From Streptomyces polyasparticus (GTDB lineage Bacteria; Actinomycetota; Actinomycetes; Streptomycetales; Streptomycetaceae): a stretch of DNA of 64,000 nt. Under the pieces are notes generated by a model. It did no database searches. It was not told where the DNA came from and worked only from the letters and a program-made list of their open reading frames with translations. Shown piece after piece: positions 33,990 through 42,225 of this stretch. The first letter of the stretch is position 1; the number at the start of each line of letters is the position of its first letter. Location: contig NZ_JACTVJ010000007.1 of the NCBI RefSeq assembly GCF_014493765.1, positions 620,001 through 684,000 of the forward strand, given 5' to 3'. The translations under genes and the position numbers were made by a program.

Positions 33990-35720
33990 ATGACCACCAT
34001 CACCAGCCGCCCGAACGGCCGCGCCGAACGCCGTGGCCTCACCTGGGTCGACTTCGCCGTCGCCGCCGGCGTGCTCGTGCTCGGCTATCTGATCCTCCAG
34101 GTCGGCAAGGGCACGACCGTCAACGTCGACCCGGCCGATGTCTCCGGTGTCAACACCGACCCCACCGAGCTGCCGTACTACGCGGCCCGCAGCCTCCTGC
34201 GCATGTTCGTCGCGCTCGGCGCCTCGGTCGTCTTCACCTTCGTCTACGCGTACGCCGCGGCCCGCAGCCGCCGCCTGGAGCGCATCCTCATCCCCGCGCT
34301 CGACATCCTGCAGTCCGTCCCCGTGCTCGGCTTCCTGACCATCGCGGTCACCGGCTTCATCGCGCTTTTCCCTGGCTCGATGCTCGGCCTCGAACTCGCC
34401 TCCATCTTCGCCATCTTCACCTCGCAGGCCTGGAACATGACCTTCGGGTTCTACTCCTCGCTGACCAGCCTGCCGCGTGAACTCGACGAAGTGTCACGGT
34501 CGTTCGGCTTCACGAAGTGGATGCGCTTCTGGCGTATCGAACTGCCCTCCGGCGCCATCGACCTCGTCTGGAACGGGATGATGAGCTTCGCCGGCGGCTG
34601 GTTCTTCCTCGTCGCCTCCGAGGCCATCAGCGTCGCAAACCACGACTACACGCTGCCGGGCGTCGGTTCGTACGCCGGAGCCGCGATCGGCGACGGCGAC
34701 CTCGGCAAGGTCGGCTGGGCGATCCTCACCATGGCCATCATGGTGATCTCGGTGAACTTCCTGTTCTGGCGCCCGCTCACGGCCTGGTCGGAGAAGTTCA
34801 AGAACGAGCAGTCGGAGGCGGGCGAGGTCCAGCGCTCCTTCGTCCTGGACTTCCTGCGCCGCTCGCACTGGCCCGAACTCCTCGGCCGCTTCCTGGCCCC
34901 CGTCCGCGAGGGCATCAACCGCGCGGGCCGGATCTTCGGCCGCGACGACCGCCCTTTGAACGTCGACCCGGCCAAGCGCCGCCTGGGCGACATCCTCTTC
35001 GGCGTGGTGGCCACGGGCCTGATCGCGTGGGGCCTGTTCGACCTCCTTCGCTACCTCAGCGACAACGTCGGCCTCGGCGTCTTCGGCGAGCCGCTCGTCC
35101 TCGGCCTCGTGACCCTGCTCCGTGTCGTGGTCCTGGTCGCCGTCGCGACCGTCATCTGGGTGCCGATCGGCGTGAAGATCGGCTTCTCGCCGCGGCTCGC
35201 GAAGATCGCCCAGCCGATCGTCCAGGTCCTGGCGAGCTTCCCGGCCAACTTCCTCTTCCCGCTGGCCATGTGGTTCTTCCTGCGCACCGGCCTCGACATC
35301 AACATCGGCTGCATCTTCCTGATGGCGCTCGGCGCCCAGTGGTACATCCTCTTCAACACCATCGCGGGCGCCATGGCCATCCCCTCCGACCTCAAGGAGG
35401 CGATGGACGACCTGGGCGTGCACGGCTGGCAGCGCTGGAAGCGCCTCATCCTGCCGGGCATCTTCCCCTCGTACGTCACCGGCGGCATCACCGCGTCGGG
35501 CGGTGCCTGGAACGCCTCGATCGTCTCCGAGGTCGTCACCTTCTCCGGTACGACGCTGAGCGCCACCGGACTCGGCGCGTACATCTTCAAGGCCACCGAG
35601 GACGGCGACTTCCCGCGCCTGCTCGCCGGTGTCGCGGTGATGAGCCTGTACGTCGTGGCCCTCAACCGCCTGTTCTGGCGCCGTCTTTACCGCCTGGCGG
35701 AGACCCGCTACAGCCTTTGA
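33990..35720 (+). CDS. ABC transporter permease, two fused NitT/TauT-type domains
   Basis: 576 residues carrying two binding-protein-dependent permease domains in tandem. Each ends in an EAA-type loop: LPRELDEVSRSFGFTKW with RIELPSG in the first half, and IPSDLKEAMDDLGVHGW with RLILPG in the second. There are about 12 helices in total. The family transports nitrate, sulfonates, bicarbonate and, in some groups, probably metals. AGGGGG precedes ATG 33990. No substrate-binding protein gene is nearby. Confidence 0.92.
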   Translation: MTTITSRPNGRAERRGLTWVDFAVAAGVLVLGYLILQVGKGTTVNVDPADVSGVNTDPTELPYYAARSLLRMFVALGASVVFTFVYAYAAARSRRLERILIPALDILQSVPVLGFLTIAVTGFIALFPGSMLGLELASIFAIFTSQAWNMTFGFYSSLTSLPRELDEVSRSFGFTKWMRFWRIELPSGAIDLVWNGMMSFAGGWFFLVASEAISVANHDYTLPGVGSYAGAAIGDGDLGKVGWAILTMAIMVISVNFLFWRPLTAWSEKFKNEQSEAGEVQRSFVLDFLRRSHWPELLGRFLAPVREGINRAGRIFGRDDRPLNVDPAKRRLGDILFGVVATGLIAWGLFDLLRYLSDNVGLGVFGEPLVLGLVTLLRVVVLVAVATVIWVPIGVKIGFSPRLAKIAQPIVQVLASFPANFLFPLAMWFFLRTGLDINIGCIFLMALGAQWYILFNTIAGAMAIPSDLKEAMDDLGVHGWQRWKRLILPGIFPSYVTGGITASGGAWNASIVSEVVTFSGTTLSATGLGAYIFKATEDGDFPRLLAGVAVMSLYVVALNRLFWRRLYRLAETRYSL

Positions 35721-35754
35721 TCTTCCTTCTGCTCAACGACCCCGAGGAGGGGCC

Positions 35755-37098
35755 ATGACCACCGCAACCCCCACCCGCGACGTACTGCTCGCCGCTCGCG
35801 ATGTCACCAAGTCCTACGCCGGCGCCGACGGCGAACTGCCCGTGCTCGGCGGGATCGACCTGGAGATCCACGAGGGCGAGATCGTCGCCCTGCTCGGCAA
35901 GTCGGGATCCGGCAAGTCCACGCTCCTGCGCTGTCTGGCCGGCCTGATCCCGGCGAGCTCCGGCTCCGTCACGTACAAGGGGGAAGAGCTGCACGGCGCC
36001 AACCCCGGTACGGCGATGGTCTTCCAGACCTTCGCGCTCCTTCCCTGGCTGACCGTCCAGCAGAACGTCGAACTCGGCCTGGAGGCCAAGGGAGTCGGCG
36101 CCAAGGAGCGCGCCGAGGCCGCCGTCCAGGCCATCGACCTCATCGGCCTCGACGGCTTCGAGTCCGCGTATCCGAAGGAGCTCTCCGGCGGTATGCGCCA
36201 GCGCGTCGGCTTCGCCCGCGCCCTGGTCGTCGAGCCGGACGTCCTGATGATGGACGAGCCCTTCTCGGCGCTCGACGTGCTGACCGCCGAGAACCTGCGC
36301 GGCGAGCTGATGGAGCTGTGGGAGTCCGGCCAGTTCCCGACCAAGGCGATCGTCCTCGTCACGCACAACATCGAGGAGGCCGTCCTGATGGCCGACCGCG
36401 TCGTGGTGCTCGGCTCCCGCCCGTACGGCACGATCCGCGAGACCTTCGACGTCTCGCTCGTGCGGCCGCGCGACCGCCAGTCCGCCGAGTTCGAGCAGGT
36501 CGTGGACGCCGTCTACCAGGTCATGACCGGCCGTACGAAGGACAGCCCCAAGCTCTCCGAGCCGGCCCCGGCCAAGCGCACCCCGGCCACCACCCCGCTG
36601 CCCGCCGCATCCGTCGACGGCCTCTCCGGACTCGCCGAGCTCCTCGCGCAGTACGAGGGCGGCGCCTGCGAACTCGCCGATCTGGCCGATGACTTGGGCC
36701 TTGAGGTCGACGACATGCTGCCGCAGGTCGACGCGCTCGAACTGCTCGGTCTCGCCGAGGTCCAGGCCGGCGACCTGCGGCTCACCGAGCGGGGCGCGGT
36801 ATTCGCCCGGGCGGACGTCCAGGCCTCGAAGAAGCTCTTCGCCGAAGCGGCCCTGGAGGCGGCCCCGCTGGTGCATGTCATCACCTCGACGCTGCTCCGC
36901 TCGGTCGAGGGCGTCCAACGTGCCGGCTTCTTCCGGGACTTGCTCGCCCACCACTACACCAGCGAGCAGATCGACCAGCAGCTGGACACGGCCACGGACT
37001 GGGGCCGGTACGCCGAGCTGTTCTCGTACAACGCGGACTCGGAGGAGTACCGGCTCGACGAGGAAGCCCAGTTGAGGGTGGCTCCCGCGGTTGAGTAG
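35755..37098 (+). CDS. ABC transporter ATPase with C-terminal AAA-associated domain
   Basis: 447 residues. The N-terminal ~240 are a NitT/TauT-type ATPase: Walker A LGKSGSGKST, signature LSGGMRQRVGFARAL, Walker B LMMDEPFSALD, and the THNIEEAV switch histidine. The C-terminal ~160 residues (LSGLAELLAQYEGGACELAD onward, winged-helix-like, then all-helical) fit the AAA_assoc_C domain found on a subset of these ATPases. GAGGAGGGGCC stands before ATG 35755. It is co-transcribed with the permease. Confidence 0.9.
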   Translation: MTTATPTRDVLLAARDVTKSYAGADGELPVLGGIDLEIHEGEIVALLGKSGSGKSTLLRCLAGLIPASSGSVTYKGEELHGANPGTAMVFQTFALLPWLTVQQNVELGLEAKGVGAKERAEAAVQAIDLIGLDGFESAYPKELSGGMRQRVGFARALVVEPDVLMMDEPFSALDVLTAENLRGELMELWESGQFPTKAIVLVTHNIEEAVLMADRVVVLGSRPYGTIRETFDVSLVRPRDRQSAEFEQVVDAVYQVMTGRTKDSPKLSEPAPAKRTPATTPLPAASVDGLSGLAELLAQYEGGACELADLADDLGLEVDDMLPQVDALELLGLAEVQAGDLRLTERGAVFARADVQASKKLFAEAALEAAPLVHVITSTLLRSVEGVQRAGFFRDLLAHHYTSEQIDQQLDTATDWGRYAELFSYNADSEEYRLDEEAQLRVAPAVE

Positions 37099-37103
37099 GG
37101 AAC

Positions 37104-37139
37104 GGGCCGTTCCTGAGTACACGTACTCAGGGACGGCCC
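37104..37139 (+). terminator. Terminator after the ABC operon
   Basis: GGGCCGT-T-CCTGAGTAC pairs with GTACTCAGG-G-ACGGCCC (37104-37139) around a 2-nt loop. It starts 6 bp after the ATPase stop. Confidence 0.75.
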
Positions 37140-37164
37140 GCCGCCCGGCACAAGACTGACGGGC

Positions 37165-37935
37165 ATGAGAAGACTTCCGGTCCTGGTCATGGTGGCGGCG
37201 GGCGCGCTGGCGCTCGGGGCGTGCGGTACGCAGAGCGCGGGCTCCTCGCGTACGGAGGGGGCGGCGGCGAAGCCGAAGGCGTCGGCCTCGGCTCCGGCGG
37301 CGGGGGACTCGATGCAGGACGTGGTGGACGCGTTCACGATCCCCGAGGCGTTGCTCACGATCGAGAAGGACTGCAGCAGCGACGAGCAGCTGAAGCAGCT
37401 GCAGGAGTACCTGGACGCGCTGGAGGACCTGAAGTCCCTGCCGCAGGACTCCCGGCCGCAGGACGGTGGCGCACCGCCCACCGGCCCCGAGGGCGGCGAG
37501 GAGCCCCCGGCGGCCCCGGTCCCGCTGCCGGACGGCCAGGGGAGCGAGGCTCCGAACCCGGAGGACTTCGGGCCGCCGCAGAAGGGGGAGCCCGAGCAGT
37601 GGGAGAAGGACGCCGAGCAGCGTGACAAGTGCGTCTTCGACGCCCACACCGAGCGCGTCAGCAAGGCGCTGAAGTCCCGCGCCGGCCTGACCCCGGACGC
37701 GGTCGCGAACTCACTCGCGGACCTCGGCTACCCGGCCAAGCGCGTCCTCGCGCCCGCGGAGAAGAACGGCGCGATCCAGTTCACCGTGGACCTGAGCGTC
37801 CCGTTCGGCCCGCGCTGCCTGTCGATGGGCGTCGCCGAGGGCAAGGTCGCGGCGGTCCCGCACCACGACTACCTGGCGGGCGACGGGATCCCCGAGTCCG
37901 AGGAGCGGTGCGTGCAGCGCAAGGTGGTGCCGTAA
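37165..37935 (+). CDS. Secreted lipoprotein, function unknown
   Basis: 256 residues with a type II signal peptide (MRRLPVLVMVAAGALALGAC) whose LGAC lipobox predicts lipidation. A Pro/Glu/Gly-rich middle follows, with helical segments before and after. It does not look like a periplasmic binding protein, so it is not an obvious partner for the upstream importer despite its position between that operon and arsR. A terminator hairpin separates it from the importer. Confidence 0.8.
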   Translation: MRRLPVLVMVAAGALALGACGTQSAGSSRTEGAAAKPKASASAPAAGDSMQDVVDAFTIPEALLTIEKDCSSDEQLKQLQEYLDALEDLKSLPQDSRPQDGGAPPTGPEGGEEPPAAPVPLPDGQGSEAPNPEDFGPPQKGEPEQWEKDAEQRDKCVFDAHTERVSKALKSRAGLTPDAVANSLADLGYPAKRVLAPAEKNGAIQFTVDLSVPFGPRCLSMGVAEGKVAAVPHHDYLAGDGIPESEERCVQRKVVP

Positions 37936-37940
37936 CCCCG

Positions 37941-37965
37941 TACCCTGTTTGCGTGGAGACGCAAG
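37941..37965 (+). promoter_or_regulatory. Leaderless arsR promoter and operator over the start codon
   Basis: -10 TACCCT (37941-37946) is 6 nt before GTG 37953. The palindrome TTTGCGTGGAGACGCAAG (37948-37965; arms TTGCGT and ACGCAA) covers the transcription start and first codons. Autorepression is the simplest reading. The related site is at 33665. Confidence 0.7.
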
Positions 37966-38396
37966 AAGAGCACCCCGATGTGGCCCGGGCCGTGGCCGTC
38001 CTGAAGGCCGTGGCCGATCCGACCAGGTTCACCATCCTGTGGGATCTGACGCAGGGCGAGCGGCCCGTCGGACAGCTCGCCGAGCTGACCGGCGCGCACG
38101 TGGCCGCCGTCTCCCAGCACCTGGCCCGGCTGCGCACCGCGGGCCTGGTCAGCTCGCGCCGCGAGGGCACCCGGATCTACTACCGGGCCGCCGGGGACCA
38201 CGTCCGTGCGCTGCTCGAGGACGCGTTCCTGACCGCACGGGCTCTGGGCGAGGAGACCCCCGCGGAGGCGGCGGCGACCGCGAAGTCCCGTACGGCGAAA
38301 GCGCCCGCCGAAGCCGCCGCGAAGACCCCCGCCCGCACCCGTAAGGCCCCGGTCCGCAGGAACGCGGCCGCACCCCGCCCGGCACCGGGCGCGTAA
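37953..38396 (+). CDS. ArsR-family transcriptional regulator
   Basis: 147 residues. The winged helix covers ~10-95 with LKAVADPTRFTILWDL, VGQLAELTGAHVAAVSQHLARL, and wing SSRREGTRIYYRA. The C-terminal ~45 residues are an Ala/Lys/Arg/Pro tail. No ELCVCDL-type cysteine motif is seen on the DNA-binding helix. The ligand may be a metal bound elsewhere or something different. The GTG start sits inside its own operator, and the same operator type lies before the ABC importer operon 4.3 kb upstream. Confidence 0.9.
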   Translation: METQEEHPDVARAVAVLKAVADPTRFTILWDLTQGERPVGQLAELTGAHVAAVSQHLARLRTAGLVSSRREGTRIYYRAAGDHVRALLEDAFLTARALGEETPAEAAATAKSRTAKAPAEAAAKTPARTRKAPVRRNAAAPRPAPGA

Positions 38397-38459
38397 GGTG
38401 ACCGCGCACCCCTAGACACGGGTGCGCAGACAGCGTCACCCCGGGGAGGGAAGTCCACG

Positions 38460-39122
38460 ATGAGCACTGCGGTCACCCGCAGCACGCTGCGCCAGCAGAT
38501 CGCGGACGCGCTGCGTGACGAAGTGCTCGCGGGGCGGCTCGCGCCCGGCCAGGAGTTCACCGTCAAGGAGATCGCCGAGCAGTACGGGGTCTCCGCGACG
38601 CCCGTGCGCGAGGCCCTCGTCGACCTCTCCGCGCAGGGCCTGCTCGACAGCGCACAGCACCGCGGCTTCAAGGTCCACGAGTACTCCGTGGCCGACTACC
38701 ACGGCATGGTCGAGGCCCGCGCCCTCGTCGCCGAGGCCATCTTCCGCGGGATCGCCGAGCGCGGGATCATCAGGCCCGAGGACGGCTTCCTCTCGGTCCG
38801 CCGCCGCGCCGAGGAGTCGGCCCGCGCCGCCACCAGCGGCGACCTCAACGTCCTGATCGGCTACGACCTGCGGTTCTGGCGCGAGCTGAGCGCGCTGTTC
38901 GGGAACGCCTATCTGACCGACTTCCTGCACCGCCTGCGCGTCCAGGCCTGGGTCTTCGCCGTCCCGCTGCTCCGCGCGGCGGGACCGCTCGAAGGCCGCC
39001 TGTGGAGCGGGCACACCGAGCTCGTGGACGCGGTCGGCCGGCGTGACGCCGCGGGTGCGCGCGAGATCATCACCGCGTACAACAAGCACTCGCTCGACCT
39101 CGTCGACAAGCTGGTGGGGTGA
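38460..39122 (+). CDS. GntR-family (FCD domain) transcriptional regulator
   Basis: 220 residues. The N-terminal GntR winged helix includes FTVKEIAEQYGVSATPVREAL; the C-terminal all-helical FCD domain has the metal-binding-type histidines (for example SGHTELVDA). ATG 38460 has GGGGAGGGAAG upstream. The next gene starts 12 bp after the stop, so the two are probably co-transcribed. The effector, often a carboxylic acid in this family, is unknown. Confidence 0.92.
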   Translation: MSTAVTRSTLRQQIADALRDEVLAGRLAPGQEFTVKEIAEQYGVSATPVREALVDLSAQGLLDSAQHRGFKVHEYSVADYHGMVEARALVAEAIFRGIAERGIIRPEDGFLSVRRRAEESARAATSGDLNVLIGYDLRFWRELSALFGNAYLTDFLHRLRVQAWVFAVPLLRAAGPLEGRLWSGHTELVDAVGRRDAAGAREIITAYNKHSLDLVDKLVG

Positions 39123-39134
39123 GCACCGTTGGCC

Positions 39135-41540
39135 ATGGAGCTGACGGTCGTCGTCCCCGCCTACAACGAACAGGACAGGCTGCGGCCCACCCTGGACGCG
39201 ATCACCGCCCACCTCGGCGAAAGCCGTTCCTGGGAACTGATCGTCGTGGACGACGGCTCGACCGATGACACCCGCCGTATAGCGCTCGAAGCATCCATAG
39301 CCGAGCCGCGCATCCGCGTCCTGCCCGGCGACACCAACCACGGCAAGGGCCACGCCCTGCGCCGCGGGGTCGCCGCATCGCGCGGCGGGCGCGTGCTGAT
39401 CACCGACGCCGATCTCGCCGCCCCGATCGGCGAGATCGACCGCCTCGACAAGGCGCTGGCCGACGGCCACGCCGCCGCGATCGGCTCCCGCGCCGCCGAC
39501 GGCGCCCGGATCGAGAAGCACCAGCATCCGCTGCGCGAGACCCTCGGCCGGGCCGGCAATCTCCTCATCCGGATGCTCGCGGTGCCCGGCATCCGCGACA
39601 CCCAGTGCGGCTTCAAGCTCTTCGACGGCGAGCGCGCCCGCGCCGCCTTCGCGGCCTCCCGGCTCGACGGCTGGGCGATCGACGTCGAGGTGCTGCAGTT
39701 CTTCCGACGTCATCACCTGCCCGTGGCGGAGGTCCCGGTGCGCTGGTCCCACCAGGACGGCTCGAAGGTACGCGCCCGCGACTACCTCGCCACGCTGCGC
39801 GAGCTCACCGTGCTCAAGGCACGCTCCCTGGACCGCGGTTCGCTCGCGGTGCTCGGCCTCTACCTGCTCGCGTCCGTGCTGCTCTACTCCCGCCGCTGGA
39901 TCGACCCCGACGGCCGCTATCTGCCGGACGCGCTGCAGGACCAGAACCAGTGGGAGTGGTTCTTCGACGTCACCGCGCACAACGTCCTGAATCTGCAGAA
40001 CCCCCTGTTCACGGACCTGCAGGGCTTCCCCGACGGCGTGAACCTGATGGCGAACACGGTGATGCTGGGGCTCTCCGTCCCCTTCACGCCCGTCACGGCG
40101 CTCTTCGGCCCGGCCCTCTCGCTCCAGCTCGTGATGACGCTCGGCCTCGCCGCGACCGCGTACGCCTGGTACTGGCTGATCCGCCGCCATGTGGCCCGCG
40201 GGCACGTACCCGCGGCGATCGGCGGCGCGCTCGCGGCCTTCGCGCCCCCGATGATCAGCCACGCCCACGGGCACCCCAACTTCATCGTGCTCTTCATGAT
40301 CCCGCTGATCATCGACCGGGCTCTACGGCTTGTCGGCGGCGAGCAGGTCGTACGGGACGGGGTCGTGCTCGGCCTGTTCGCCGCGTACCAGATCTTCCTC
40401 GGCGAGGAGCCGCTGCTGCTCGCCGTGATGGGGCTGCTGCTCTTCGCCGCGGGCTACTCGCTCGTACGACGGGACGTCTTCGCCGCCGCCTGGCGGCCCG
40501 TGCTGCGGGGCCTCGGCATCGCGGCGGCCGTGAGCGTGCCGATCGTGGCGTTCCCGCTGTGGTGGCAGTTCTTCGGGCCGCAGAGCTACTCGGGCGTCAT
40601 GCACCCGCCCAACACCGCGAACAGCCCGCTCGCCCTGGTCTCCTTCGCCGAGCGCTCGCTCGCCGGCGACCGCGAGAACTCCCAGTCCCTCGCGATGAAC
40701 ATCACCGAGCAGAACGCCTTCTACGGCTGGCCGCTCGCCGCCCTCTCGGTCGGCATCGTGGTCCGCCTGTGGGACCGCGCCCTGGTCAAGGCGCTGGCCT
40801 TCACCGGCGTCGGGGCGGCGCTGCTCTCGATGGGCCCGCGCTTCGACCTCCCGGGTACGGCGATCACCGTCACCGGGCCGTGGCGCCTGTTCGCCAACCA
40901 GCCCCTGCTCTCGGCGGTCATCGAGTCCCGGCTCGCGATGATCTGCGCGCCGGTGCTGGGCATGCTCATCGCGCTGGCCCTGACCCGGCTCGGCGCGGCC
41001 CGCCGCTCGCACCGCCGCATCGGATACGCGGCGGTCGCGGTGGCCCTGATCCCGATCCTGCCGCTGCCGCTGAAGGCGGTGGACCGGGTCCCGGTCCCCG
41101 AGTTCATCGCCAAGGGCACGTACCGCACGTATGTCGGCCCGGGCGAGACCCTGGTCCCGGTGCCGCTGCCGGACCCGGCGGTCGCCGAGCCCCTGCACTG
41201 GCAGACGGCCGCCGACCTCGGCTTCAAGCTGCCCGGCGGCTACTTCAACGGTCCCTGGGGCCCCGAGCGCCAGGGCATCTACGGAGCGGTCCCGCGCCAC
41301 ACCTCCAACCTCCTCGGGGAGGTACGCGGCACCGGCAAGGCCCCCGTGCTGGGCGAGGCCTGGCAGCAGCAGGCCCGCGAGGACCTCGCGTACTGGAAGG
41401 CCGGCGCCCTGGTCCTCGCCCCGCAGCACCACGACCAGGCGCTGCGGGAGACGGTGACCCAGCTGCTCGGCGGGCAGCAGCCGGAGTTCGTGGACGGGGT
41501 GTGGGTGTGGGACCTGCCGCCGGTGGGCTCCGGGGCGTGA
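39135..41540 (+). CDS. GT2 glycosyltransferase fused to a large polytopic membrane domain
   Basis: About 801 residues. The N-terminal ~235 form a dolichol-phosphate-sugar-synthase-like GT2 domain (VVVPAYNE, VVDDGSTDDT, DADLAAPIGE, QCGFKLF). From ~240 a polytopic region of about 10-12 helices continues to ~660, followed by a soluble C-terminal domain. The layout suggests transfer from a nucleotide sugar to a polyprenyl carrier, with a second glycosyltransferase-C-like membrane part. ATG 39135 is used; TTG 39129 two codons earlier has the better-spaced ribosome site. Confidence 0.85.
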   Translation: MELTVVVPAYNEQDRLRPTLDAITAHLGESRSWELIVVDDGSTDDTRRIALEASIAEPRIRVLPGDTNHGKGHALRRGVAASRGGRVLITDADLAAPIGEIDRLDKALADGHAAAIGSRAADGARIEKHQHPLRETLGRAGNLLIRMLAVPGIRDTQCGFKLFDGERARAAFAASRLDGWAIDVEVLQFFRRHHLPVAEVPVRWSHQDGSKVRARDYLATLRELTVLKARSLDRGSLAVLGLYLLASVLLYSRRWIDPDGRYLPDALQDQNQWEWFFDVTAHNVLNLQNPLFTDLQGFPDGVNLMANTVMLGLSVPFTPVTALFGPALSLQLVMTLGLAATAYAWYWLIRRHVARGHVPAAIGGALAAFAPPMISHAHGHPNFIVLFMIPLIIDRALRLVGGEQVVRDGVVLGLFAAYQIFLGEEPLLLAVMGLLLFAAGYSLVRRDVFAAAWRPVLRGLGIAAAVSVPIVAFPLWWQFFGPQSYSGVMHPPNTANSPLALVSFAERSLAGDRENSQSLAMNITEQNAFYGWPLAALSVGIVVRLWDRALVKALAFTGVGAALLSMGPRFDLPGTAITVTGPWRLFANQPLLSAVIESRLAMICAPVLGMLIALALTRLGAARRSHRRIGYAAVAVALIPILPLPLKAVDRVPVPEFIAKGTYRTYVGPGETLVPVPLPDPAVAEPLHWQTAADLGFKLPGGYFNGPWGPERQGIYGAVPRHTSNLLGEVRGTGKAPVLGEAWQQQAREDLAYWKAGALVLAPQHHDQALRETVTQLLGGQQPEFVDGVWVWDLPPVGSGA

Positions 41541-41552
41541 CGCCCGCGGGCG

Positions 41553-42203
41553 TCAGCTGAAGACGATCATCGATCCCTGACCGAGGCTGCGGGTCGCGGC
41601 CGCGTGCAGGCCGAGCCAGACATGCCGCTCCCGCGCGAAGGGGCTTGCGTCGAACGGCGCGGGCGCCGCGGGCTCCTCCAGCTCCGTGGGACCCGGCGGC
41701 GGCGCGGGCGCGGCCGGCGGCGCGGCCGGATCGATCCCGATCACGGGAGCCACGAACTCCAGCTCCCTGAGCAGCCCCTGCGCGGAGCCCAACGGACCGC
41801 CGGACTCCAGGAGTTCATCGCTCACCAGCGGCGCCTGGAAGTCGACCGGGACATAGGCGCCCGCATGGTCGAAATGCCACACCAGATGCGACTGCTGCGC
41901 GGTCGCCTCGAACATCTCCAGCAACTGCTCGTAGTCCCCGCCGAGTTCGTCGACCGGGGTCACGGCGAGCCCGCACAGCTGCAGCAGATAGGCGCGCCGC
42001 AGGAAGTGCAGCGCGTCGTAGTCGAACCCGGCGACCGGGGCCACGTCACCACTCAGGCCGGGCATGTACGAGAACACCGGTACCGGTGGCAATCCCGCCT
42101 CGGCAAGGACCTTGTCGTAGAGAGCGAGCTCTTCGGAGAAGGGGTTGTCGGGGCTGTGGCACAGCACGTCGACGAGGGGGACCAGCCACAGGTCACAGGC
42201 CAA
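41553..42203 (-). CDS. Conserved-type hypothetical cytosolic protein
   Basis: 216 residues, no signal peptide or helix spans. It begins MACDLWLVPLVDVLCHSPDN and ends with a Pro/Ala-rich stretch followed by RHVWLGLHAAATRSL. I do not recognise the family. The TTG start at 42203 is supported by GAGGAG 7 nt upstream. It lies downstream of the damaged DUF1023 cassette on the same strand and may belong to it. Confidence 0.65.
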   Translation of the reverse strand: MACDLWLVPLVDVLCHSPDNPFSEELALYDKVLAEAGLPPVPVFSYMPGLSGDVAPVAGFDYDALHFLRRAYLLQLCGLAVTPVDELGGDYEQLLEMFEATAQQSHLVWHFDHAGAYVPVDFQAPLVSDELLESGGPLGSAQGLLRELEFVAPVIGIDPAAPPAAPAPPPGPTELEEPAAPAPFDASPFARERHVWLGLHAAATRSLGQGSMIVFS

Positions 42204-42225
42204 GAGACGCTCCTCGGATCAGCGT

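Noticed and set aside
37165-37935. Substrate-binding protein for the upstream ABC importer
   Set aside because: It has a lipobox but no NMT1/TauA-type fold pattern, is separated by a terminator, and has a low-complexity acidic centre.
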